Source of the DNA: Prevotellaceae bacterium
GTDB taxonomy: Bacteria; Bacteroidota; Bacteroidia; Bacteroidales; Paludibacteraceae
Assembly (NCBI GenBank): GCA_020636675.1
Contig: JACJXK010000025.1
Coordinates: 1-35,327 of the forward strand
Length of the DNA stretch: 35,327 nt
Direction: 5' to 3'
Of this stretch, positions 8,531 to 16,600 are shown one piece after another (the first letter of the stretch is position 1; the number at the start of each line of letters is the position of its first letter). A model generated the notes under the pieces. That model made no database searches and had not been told where the DNA came from. It worked only from the letters and a program-made list of their open reading frames with translations. The position numbers and the translations under genes were made by a program.

Positions 8531-8548
8531 TTTTTATTTTCCTATTTT

Positions 8549-11500
8549 TCAATTACCCCCATCCGTAGTTGGTGCCGTCGACGACGGATTTTCCTCATTC
8601 GATTCATTCCAATACTCTTCCCCTACGCCATTCTCCACATCTTCAAAGACCTTTTCGTTCTCATTTTCATAACCGGAGAAATCAAACCCAGGATTCTGGA
8701 CCTCATAAGTTCCAACGGAATTCCAACTACATCTCGAACCCGCACTAAACTTAGCTGTTGCATGTCCACTCACAAGGCCTCCCAAAACCCGGTATCGGAA
8801 CGACACCTTTCCGCCCACATAATATGGTTTCGGAAGTTCCGCCTCAAGAAGAGCATCTCCGGAGAATTCAACAATACAATATTTTTTTCTTCTTGGCTTC
8901 ACTCCCGCTCCCAAGTCCATATAGATGTACGCCCTTCCGTTCACTCTATAATTGCTTCCTCCACAGGTCATGCCCGGACGACGGATAACCAAGGCGTCTG
9001 TTCCGCCTCCGACATCCACATTGGCATAAATGAACCTATTTACGCCACAATTGAGGTTGACCGCAATAGCGAACGCGAATCCTTTTCCCGTAGCAAACAT
9101 CTCCGTATTGTCGTTTGCCGTCGCATCCGACTGTACAATATTGAACCTCTTCGCTATTTTGGCATCCAACGGCGAAAGATAGGCTGGTATTCTACCCATC
9201 ATAAAATAGGACTTGGACTGGGCTATTCCCGCAAAGTTCAGACGCGCTGGTTTCTCATTTGTCCCCAAATCAAAATCCCAGCCATCCGGTCCGGAGTAAA
9301 GGTGCATACTGGCATTTCCGGTGACAACATCAACCAAGTTGGCGGTCACTTCCGCATCAGACAGGAATATGTCGTTTTCAAAGTCATACGTACAATCCAA
9401 CGTTCCTCTTATCATTGAATTCTTCTGCTCTGAAGCCAGCATATAGACAGCCCCCAATAATCTTATCTTCTTTATTCCTCCTCCACTGTTGAACTCCATT
9501 CCCAGTTGCACAGCAGCGTCAACCAGACTCTTTTGTGCCACATAGACGCCTATTCCTCCTATAAAACCAAAGGCGGTATTCTCATTCGGAGTGAAATTTT
9601 TATTCAGGGAATAGGAACTTTCATTCAGAGAAAAACCCATTCTACTGTACACAGCCAAAGAGACGGACTTCAACATCACCGCAGGTGGGAATATCACCAC
9701 ACCGGCCGGCAAACCCACATCGCCAGAAACATACCAATAACGGAATGTCTGATTTGGGGTGACAAGGCTCGCCCGTTTTCCGAAACGTCCCGCTATGTCC
9801 ACATTCAGATCAAGAGCATCGATACCCAAATTTATATGGCCCTCAAATCCCTTTCCATAAACAGCGTCGTTGTCAAACTGGGCTATCATACCCAAAAGGT
9901 GGAATGCGGAAAAATCCAAATCGACGGAGATGGAATCGACATGCAACCCCTCTACCTTCCATCCATTATTTGTCTTGGCCATCATCCTAAACTTACCTGC
10001 CACCGAAGCTCCGTTGCCGTCGCCGATAATCTTCAGTTTGATAGCCGCACCCATAGAGGCCAGATGTGATGTCGTGTCATAGCCGGCAGACATGTCCATC
10101 AATGCGAAGCTCAAGCCTCCCAATTCCCACTCTTTCGCACCATTCAGGGAGAACGTGCCGCCTCCAAAATATGGTGCCATAGTAGAGAACTGCAGGTTTT
10201 GGAAGGTCAAGCCATCAAACTTCAGGAACGACTCACTAAAACCGGCACTACCACAGAGGTTGACGGAAAAGCCCCGGCTATAGGTCGAATCCGCATAGTT
10301 TAGCTTCTTCGCATATTGCACGGACGTTCCGGCTCCTATGTTTATATCCACCGACTTACAAATAGGAATCACATATTCTCCGTGAGCTATCTTCGCCTTT
10401 ATGTCATAACACAGTTCGTCTCCTTCTTTCGTAGATTCCGTATATAGTTTACCATCCAATTTGACGGTCAACGGCTCCACCTTAGAGGTGTTGCTATCCT
10501 TCTTCTTTCCTAATCCTTTAATGGAAAGGCTTCCGTTCAGTTCTCCGTCCACAACCTTATTGGAGGCGATACCCACCGCCAACCTTGTGATCCGGCCCGT
10601 CATCACCTTCTTGCTCTCCTTGGTATTCTTATCCTTCCCCACAACCACCTGATCCGCATTTTGTGCCATGCTAGGATCGTCAAACTCGTCGCCGAAAGAG
10701 AATGCCGCCGAGAACCAGCCGGAAAATCCGGTTTCGTCTATCAGCATATTGTATGCACTCAGAGAATCGACAAACGGCAGCTCCTCATGCACATCCACCT
10801 TCAACGTTTTGAAGGCGAAGCCCGTCCAATAGGAGGCGTCTTCCTCTACAAACGGCTGCGAATAGCCTTTCGGGAATGCGAAGCCGTCTGCATTACGCGC
10901 CGTACTCATATCGGCCACCAGGCCATGCACCTCATATACCACATCGCCTGTACCTCTCACCTTAAACGGTTTGTTTATGCCCGTCTCTATGAGGATATCT
11001 TCCAAATCAGAGATGAACACGTCAAAATCAGCAGCCACCGTAGTGTCTGTAGCCGAAGCTTCTGCCGGATAGATCACGCTCGAACAGAACTCAAACTGCC
11101 CCTTCAGACGCATCTCCCTGAATCCGTTACAGTCGAAATCCAAGTAAGAGGTCGAATCCACAATCATCCAAGCCTTTCCGTCTACGATGGGGAACTTCTG
11201 ATACGATTTCCCTTTTTCCAAATCCACTTTGATTCGGGATGGTCCGGAACCCGCAAGGATGATATTCTCGCCTCTGAATTTGAGCTTCGTTATCCCCTGA
11301 TTCGGCGACACGGAAAACGGCAACTGGAATCCCGCATGGACATCCATCGCCACACTACCCTCCGTCGGGCTCTTCCGTATATACTTCAGTGTATCAATGG
11401 ATATTTCCAATCCCGAATTGCCACTTCCCCCCCGCAACATGACGGGGGCTGTAAAGACCACAGTGGCAACATTTCTGACACGTTCCACCAACATCTCCAT

Positions 11501-11914
11501 ATCCTTCTGCAACGCATCTACTCGCGCGGAGAAGTCATCCGAAATGCCTTTTATGCTTTTTGCCTTTTCTGAAATCTCCTTAAACTTCGTCTTCAGATTG
11601 TCCGTATTTACGGATTTAAAGTCGGAGACGGAAAGGTCGCCTATGGCATCCAAATATTCGCCAAGGACATCCTTCAGCTCTCCGTATGCTTCTTTTGAGA
11701 CAGACAGTCCGTCGCCGGCATTTCCATAGGCCTCGCCAACATCTTTTATTAAGACATTGACATCTTCCTGTACATTTTTGACCGACTCGTTCAACTTACG
11801 GACATTCTCCTTTATCTGCTTCTCCGTAACGTCCGTCACGTCTGCCCTAGCCGGAACCGTTGCCAGCACAAGCAGCAACGCCAACCATCTTAACAACAAA
11901 CCTAAATCTCTCAT
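8549..11914 (-). CDS. Large secreted beta-rich protein of the TANFOR locus (1121 aa)
   Basis: An exported protein with a hydrophobic signal peptide (about 1-25, ending ARA-D). Residues about 28-150 are heptad-rich and should form an alpha-helical coiled coil. The remaining ~950 residues are repetitive amphipathic beta strands with many G, D, N and S turns, suggesting a long beta-solenoid or beta-barrel-like body. The last ~40 residues are acidic and disordered. No HExxH, nuclease or T9SS sorting motif is visible. Patterns such as VYEVHGLVADMSTARNA followed by FAFPKGYSQPF resemble a family of 1000-2000-residue proteins I remember beside TANFOR and FN3 genes in Bacteroidota, with no assigned function. 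It is the first gene after a candidate promoter at 11950-11957 and is probably co-transcribed with the FN3 gene. It is likely an envelope component of effector handling, which is inference. Confidence 0.65.
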   Translation of the reverse strand: MRDLGLLLRWLALLLVLATVPARADVTDVTEKQIKENVRKLNESVKNVQEDVNVLIKDVGEAYGNAGDGLSVSKEAYGELKDVLGEYLDAIGDLSVSDFKSVNTDNLKTKFKEISEKAKSIKGISDDFSARVDALQKDMEMLVERVRNVATVVFTAPVMLRGGSGNSGLEISIDTLKYIRKSPTEGSVAMDVHAGFQLPFSVSPNQGITKLKFRGENIILAGSGPSRIKVDLEKGKSYQKFPIVDGKAWMIVDSTSYLDFDCNGFREMRLKGQFEFCSSVIYPAEASATDTTVAADFDVFISDLEDILIETGINKPFKVRGTGDVVYEVHGLVADMSTARNADGFAFPKGYSQPFVEEDASYWTGFAFKTLKVDVHEELPFVDSLSAYNMLIDETGFSGWFSAAFSFGDEFDDPSMAQNADQVVVGKDKNTKESKKVMTGRITRLAVGIASNKVVDGELNGSLSIKGLGKKKDSNTSKVEPLTVKLDGKLYTESTKEGDELCYDIKAKIAHGEYVIPICKSVDINIGAGTSVQYAKKLNYADSTYSRGFSVNLCGSAGFSESFLKFDGLTFQNLQFSTMAPYFGGGTFSLNGAKEWELGGLSFALMDMSAGYDTTSHLASMGAAIKLKIIGDGNGASVAGKFRMMAKTNNGWKVEGLHVDSISVDLDFSAFHLLGMIAQFDNDAVYGKGFEGHINLGIDALDLNVDIAGRFGKRASLVTPNQTFRYWYVSGDVGLPAGVVIFPPAVMLKSVSLAVYSRMGFSLNESSYSLNKNFTPNENTAFGFIGGIGVYVAQKSLVDAAVQLGMEFNSGGGIKKIRLLGAVYMLASEQKNSMIRGTLDCTYDFENDIFLSDAEVTANLVDVVTGNASMHLYSGPDGWDFDLGTNEKPARLNFAGIAQSKSYFMMGRIPAYLSPLDAKIAKRFNIVQSDATANDNTEMFATGKGFAFAIAVNLNCGVNRFIYANVDVGGGTDALVIRRPGMTCGGSNYRVNGRAYIYMDLGAGVKPRRKKYCIVEFSGDALLEAELPKPYYVGGKVSFRYRVLGGLVSGHATAKFSAGSRCSWNSVGTYEVQNPGFDFSGYENENEKVFEDVENGVGEEYWNESNEENPSSTAPTTDGGN

Positions 11915-11949
11915 TCTATCTTTTTATCATTATTTTTTTCACCTCATCA

Positions 11950-11957
11950 CAAATCTA
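11950..11957 (-). promoter_or_regulatory. Bacteroidota -7 promoter element for the 1121-aa/FN3 operon
   Basis: TAGATTTG on the minus strand matches TAnnTTTG. It lies 35 bp upstream of the start codon at 11914, almost the same distance as the element found before the AAA gene. Confidence 0.55.
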
Positions 11958-11990
11958 AAATGTCAACTTTTTCATTTCTAATGACATTTT
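11957..11990. promoter_or_regulatory. Inverted repeat, candidate operator overlapping the -33 region
   Basis: AAAATGTCA (11957-11965) and TGACATTTT (11982-11990) are perfect 9-bp inverted half-sites separated by 16 bp. They start at the -7 box and cover the position where the -33 element should be. This is the placement of a dimeric repressor or activator site. Confidence 0.45.
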
Positions 11991-12161
11991 GTTTTTATTC
12001 CATCCCCGACACTGTTCCGAAAAAGTTTACAGATTTTTATGTAAAACAAAGGAATCCGTCTCGAAAAACATAACACTATCACCAATCGTACCAGTTGCCG
12101 ATGGTCTACAGTTAACCACCGACCTCAAAGCCTATGACAGTGATTGGTCCTTGCGGCAAAC

Positions 12162-12198
12162 AAGACCCTCGCTACCGCGCGATTGCATCGCGTGGTAT
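12162..12198 (-). repeat. REP-like palindrome, copy 1
   Basis: On the minus strand the copy has the core CCACGCGAT-GCA-ATCGCGCGG, a 9-bp stem with one mismatch and a 3-nt loop. It is followed by a TAGCGAGGGTCTT tail, the most diverged of the three copies. Its head overlaps by one base the stop codon of the RAYT remnant, and it is inverted relative to copies 2 and 3. Confidence 0.8.
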
Positions 12199-12485
12199 CA
12201 TTCAATCACAATCACATTATTCAATAAACCTTTTTCTCCTGCATAATCTGTAGCACTACTATATAAATAATCTTCTGCACGAAAAACAATACCTTCTTCT
12301 ACCGGATTATTGTGAACATAATTCAACTTTTCATCAATCACTTTATTGCTCCATAATTCTATTGGCTTGTTATCATGCCGCCAAAATTGATATGTTTTTA
12401 CATTCGAACTTTGACTGCCAGCTTTCAAAAATTGATCAAGAAGAAATTCTTTTCGACTTTCTTGTGGATTTTCTTTTTTATTCAC
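12198..12485 (-). pseudogene. Truncated REP-associated tyrosine transposase (RAYT, Y1_Tnp/IS200-like)
   Basis: The 95-residue frame (GTG start) is the C-terminal half of a RAYT. It keeps the conserved run around QFWRHDNKPIELWS, VIDEKLNYVHNNPVEEG and YLYSSATDYAGEKGLL, which includes the helix-and-turn region following the catalytic tyrosine helix. The N-terminal ~85-100 residues with the HUH metal-binding motif and the nucleotide-recognition core are missing. The frame is preceded by an unrelated 18-bp stretch and then REP copy 2. RAYTs of this type are domesticated single-strand transposases that mobilise flanking REP palindromes. This copy cannot be catalytic and is read as a relic that marks the origin of the three REP copies. 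Confidence 0.8.
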
Positions 12486-12503
12486 TCTACCACGGCTGCC
12501 TCA

Positions 12504-12540
12504 GTGCCACGCGATACAATCGCGCGGCAGCGGGGGGACA
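12504..12540 (+). repeat. REP-like palindrome, copy 2
   Basis: This is a 37-bp unit with head GTG, palindrome CCACGCGAT-ACA-ATCGCGCGG and tail CAGCGGGGGGACA. It is nearly identical to copy 3 over its full length and has the same orientation. Copies 2 and 3 are direct repeats enclosing the orphan immunity-like gene; copies 1 and 2 are inverted repeats enclosing the RAYT remnant. Confidence 0.85.
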
Positions 12541-12545
12541 AGGCT

Positions 12546-13001
12546 TCAGCAAATCTCAAACCCGAAACGCTCTTTTAACAGCCGGGCTCTAACCTCCATC
12601 AGATACTTTACTGTTTCCGGTCCATCTTTCGAATGCCTGAAATCAGCTCCAGACTCCAGATATTGATTATACCGCTCCCGTAATAACGCCAACAATCTTT
12701 CAGAAAACTTCCATTCCGTCTTGAGGATTTCTTCTTCTCTTGCAATAAAATACCACCATATATACATACTGCACTCAAGGGTGCTTTTGGCACCGCCATC
12801 CTCCAATATGTCCACAAGAGTCTTGTCCATCAAGGTAAAGATTACCTGCTCCTGATCGGGATGCTCTCTCAAATATTTTTCAATTTGAATCTCTGTAAAA
12901 ATAAAATAATGGCTATCCTCTCCAGGTCCCATATCCGAATGACTAATGTATCGATACACCCCGATTCCTAATAGGAACTCCTTCATCTCATTTTGAGCCA
13001 T
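12546..13001 (-). CDS. Orphan immunity-like protein (about 151 aa) in a REP-bounded cassette
   Basis: I do not recognise a named family. I prefer the ATG at 13001 (MAQNEMKEFLL), which has an AGGG-like sequence before it, over the longer TTG start at 13016. The protein is soluble and helix-rich, with many charged and aromatic residues (IWWYF, HPDQEQ) and no signal peptide, like cytoplasmic immunity proteins. It lies downstream of the toxin and its overlapping immunity gene, on the same strand. REP copy 2 is 5 bp past its stop and REP copy 3 is 79 bp before its start. Its size equals that of the immunity candidate next to the toxin. The best reading is a spare immunity gene left from, or imported against, another toxin variant. 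A role is inferred from context only. Confidence 0.6.
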   Translation of the reverse strand: MAQNEMKEFLLGIGVYRYISHSDMGPGEDSHYFIFTEIQIEKYLREHPDQEQVIFTLMDKTLVDILEDGGAKSTLECSMYIWWYFIAREEEILKTEWKFSERLLALLRERYNQYLESGADFRHSKDGPETVKYLMEVRARLLKERFGFEIC

Positions 13002-13080
13002 TGCCCTGTAAATCAAATTCTAGCTCATACTATTTAACTATTAATTCAACATTATCTTCTCCAAAAAACTGATTCACTCG

Positions 13081-13117
13081 GTGCCACGCGATGCGGTCGC
13101 GCGGCAGCGGGGGCACA
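13081..13117 (+). repeat. REP-like palindrome, copy 3
   Basis: A 37-bp unit like copy 2, with CCACGCGAT-GCG-GTCGCGCGG and the tail CAGCGGGGGCACA. It differs from copy 2 at only a few positions in the loop and tail. It lies between the immunity candidate and the orphan immunity-like gene. Confidence 0.85.
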
Positions 13118-13123
13118 GAGTCT

Positions 13124-13171
13124 CTACTCCAGCATCTCGTCCTGCCACTGCCCCGTTCGGCTGAGGCTGTA
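13124..13171 (-). pseudogene. Possible 15-codon tail of a lost gene
   Basis: Directly after REP copy 3 a minus-strand frame reads YSLSRTGQWQDEMLE and then a TAG, with stops immediately upstream. The stop is 6 bp from the REP tail, the same spacing seen between REP copy 2 and the orphan immunity gene. This suggests the remaining C terminus of a deleted gene, but 15 codons cannot prove it. Confidence 0.2.
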
Positions 13172-13222
13172 TCATCATTCTCCTTATTCTTCTTTTTCCA
13201 TATCTTTCTTATTTAATTCATC

Positions 13223-13693
13223 TTACTTACTCCCGTCTGGCGGAGCAATTTCGTAACCTGTTTCTTCTTTTATCTCTCGCAATACGTATTTCACAGTATA
13301 ATCGTCCCAATATTCGTACGGCATCTTCATCAATTTCTCTTTTAACATATCTATGTCTATTCGTATGGTATAGGGGTACTCGGTAAACTGAAGAATTCTT
13401 AATTGTTCCTCTATATACATAAGAACCAGCCATGCATTCTCCTTAACGGACACATCAATTTTAGAGAGTTCTCTGTTTATCTGCTCGTTCGTAATAAATC
13501 CCTCCTCAAGAAACATTTGCAGATATTCGACCACCAAACTAGGTTTTGTTTTAATAGGTTCCTGATAGGCTAATCCACAAACATCGCCAACCAAAAAAGA
13601 ATACAATTCTTTTTTTGCTACTTCCCTGATTTTTGGGAACCTATCTCTATTCTTCATTTCATTATGAAGTTCCGCTCTACCTATTTTTTTCAT
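13223..13693 (-). CDS. Candidate cognate immunity protein (156 aa)
   Basis: The start codon overlaps the toxin stop as ATGA (13690-13693), which is classic translational coupling of a toxin and its immunity protein. The product is a soluble, highly charged, helix-rich protein without signal peptide or membrane segment. It is expected to stay in the cytoplasm and to bind the C-terminal toxin domain before export or when it arrives from sister cells. I do not recognise a named Imm family. The AT-rich composition matches the toxin end and not the GC-rich carrier part, as expected if the two move together. Confidence 0.7.
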   Translation of the reverse strand: MKKIGRAELHNEMKNRDRFPKIREVAKKELYSFLVGDVCGLAYQEPIKTKPSLVVEYLQMFLEEGFITNEQINRELSKIDVSVKENAWLVLMYIEEQLRILQFTEYPYTIRIDIDMLKEKLMKMPYEYWDDYTVKYVLREIKEETGYEIAPPDGSK

Positions 13694-16600
13694 TCTATAA
13701 TAGTTTTAATATTGTCATTACTTATTTTACTCCATTCAACAGACTCAATCACAGCTTCCGACCAACCTTCAGGAGTTTTTCCGCCTGGAATCCACAAGTT
13801 GTTTGCAGACCCCTCCATGCCTGATGACATACGCAGGTTCTTTATCAGAGTCTTATCTATTATGTCCACGCGAATAAGTTTATCTTTTGATTTAGCAATT
13901 TCATCTTTCCATGCTCCCTCTGGTATTCCTAACTCTTTTTCGATTAAACTGATGTCACCATTAGTTTTCAGCAACAGTTTATCCATTTCCGACTTCGGAA
14001 TCACGAATAGTTCGCTATTCCCTAAAGTATTATATTTCCTTGTAGAATTTAACTTTAAGCAAGAGACTCCTTCGTTAAACCTCAACAAATGTTCATCAAA
14101 AAAAGCCTTGCCCCAAATTTCTATTGGTGTAGGGAAGCCGGTAGTTTCACCCGCCAATTTCTTAGATAACGCTTCCAATGCTTTCGTGTTTGTACGGACT
14201 GCTTCACTTGCGCTACAATCCGAAAGCCGCTTCCACGCATCCACCAGCTCCGGCTTGTCGATAAGGTTGCGGAGTAGGTCGTCGGAAGCTTTGGCGAAAT
14301 CGTTATACAAGGCATTACCCTTGTCGGAAAGTTGATTCAGCTTAGCAAGGAAAGCGTCTGCTTTTCCTTCTCCAAGGTTCAGCCTTTCGCAGACATCCGC
14401 CCACCTTTTCAGGGTGTTGGCATCCAGCCAAGTGATGAGTTTGCCCTCTACATTCTTTCCTATTTTAAGAATACCCTTTTCTCCGGAAACGTCGGTAACA
14501 ACCGAGGACGATTCGTATATTATATTTATCTGGCTAATTTGTCCAGTACCTACATTTACCTTATTCAATAATTTCATGCCATCGTCGGAGATCTCAATTA
14601 TTCTAGTCTCCAAATAGGCATCAAGAATTACGATTTTAGCTTCTTCCGACAAATATTTCAAAACGCCATCCGGCACTCTGTCCGCAATGTCAACGACTAT
14701 TCTTTTAACTGCCTCATCACTTATTTCCGATATTTTCGCAATAACTTCCGGAGTTGTTTTTAATACAACATACGCATTTTTCGGCAAGGTTTTAACAGTA
14801 TTAGCAGCTGCCTTTACTGACTTTACCGATTTTGAAGGCATCGCTTTTATCACATTACCCAACACCTTAGCCGCTTCCGATACACTACCAGCCTTTGAGA
14901 TTGCAGCAACCTCTCCCGCTCCCACATAGAAGGAAGCGACAAAAACAAGATCATAGCAAGCACTGTAACTCGACTGATAGGTATCAAAGCCATACCCCTC
15001 CACGTATCCATGATGCGCTTTTATTCCGTCCATAATTTCTGTAGACACAGAAGCTAATGCACCATCCTGCGACAAACCATCATACGTAGTCTTTATAAAA
15101 TCATACATATCTATAGGATTGGTCGTAAGTGCGCCGCCCAAGTCCGTCAATCCTAAAGCCAAATCAACAACAGAGTTCCATCCTCCGCAACCACAGGCAA
15201 GAGCGTGTTCGGAAACCTCACGAGGTATCATTGCCACATAAGAATCTGGATTTACTTCATTTTTTTTCAATACAGATTCAATCTCATCGTTTAGTTTTTT
15301 TATGCTACTATCAAATCTGTTGGGATTCCAGAAACTTTCAGGAATCTTAATATTCTTCAGCAAACACGACAAAAGTTCAAAAGATTCATGTCCGTTTAAA
15401 ATTTCATAGGCACCTTGAGAGCATAATTTCATGAATTTCCAGTCGCACAAATCCACGGATCCTTCTTTGTTTATATATTCTACTATACTCTCCGCAACAA
15501 CGCAATCGCCATCCAATGCAACTTGCTTAATCGTATTATACAGCAGGCACTTATCCCTAAAGCGTTCAGAATCCTCCATTGTGACGACAAGTATGCCGTT
15601 TCTGGTGATGAAGGATTGTGTTATCTCCTTGATTTTGGCCAATAAATTCAAATGTCCGTAGTTGAACATTTCTTTAAAATTGACAGTATATACCGAACCT
15701 GTCAGAGTTTTAGAATCACCATCTAATTGGTCAATAAACACCGAATCAAAAAGCATCAAACAAGATCCCAATTCCTCTTTATATTCATCTGTCAACTCAA
15801 CGCCATTAGACGTATGCTCAATGACAAACTTATATAATTCTTTAGCTCTTCCTTCTAAGCAGTTTATCACATTAGAGACTGTCTTTACTTTCTTGACAGA
15901 CGCACCCTCCATTATAGGTAATTTGTCAATCGCACATCGAGTCTCCCTGAAAAGTTTGCTTTCTGCGCCAACACCTCCATTGCCAGACACTATACTAGAA
16001 GCGAAATCCACCTTATAGACATCAATACTGAGACAATCTCCACCTTTTTGCAACGCATAATACACACTATTGGCATTAGTAGACATTGTATAAGGTTTTG
16101 CCTTCTTAGAGATTTCAAAGCTTTTGTCACCTTTCTTTTCTGCATCTTTATAAAATCCCGAGAAATGAGTTTGAGATGTCGTGAAAGCCGCCCAACGTTC
16201 ATCTTCTATTGTGAATCCGACTAGATATCCATCCATAAAAGAGAAATCTCTTGCATTAGCAGGTAATGTTACGATTTTACCTGCAATAGACACAAACGAT
16301 TTCACTTCGTGTTCATGTTCTGGTATATTCTCAACGATATTGCCAAAAAGAACAGTCCATGACTTGTACATCGCATCTTCGTCCTTCTCCAGCAGGCTCC
16401 AGGCGAAGCCGGGGTTGTCGATGAGGTTCCATTGGTAGTAGGCGAGGAAGTCGGGGTCGGAGGCGGCGTAGTCCATCAGGTTGTCGGTGGTGCCTTTGGC
16501 CATGCCGTAGGCCTTCTCGAAGGTATGGTCGAGGTTGTAGACGCCGTGGGCCAGCTCATGGGTCAGGAGACGGTCCAAGCCGCCCGCCACGTGGTCCATG

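Noticed and set aside
8513..9418. 301-codon plus-strand open frame opposite the 1121-aa gene
   Set aside because: Shadow frame with Arg/Ser/His-rich random character and no initiation context.
12162..13117. CRISPR array made of the three 37-bp palindromes
   Set aside because: Spacing is irregular (hundreds of bp), one copy is inverted, spacers are genes, and no cas gene is present; the units fit REP/RAYT elements.
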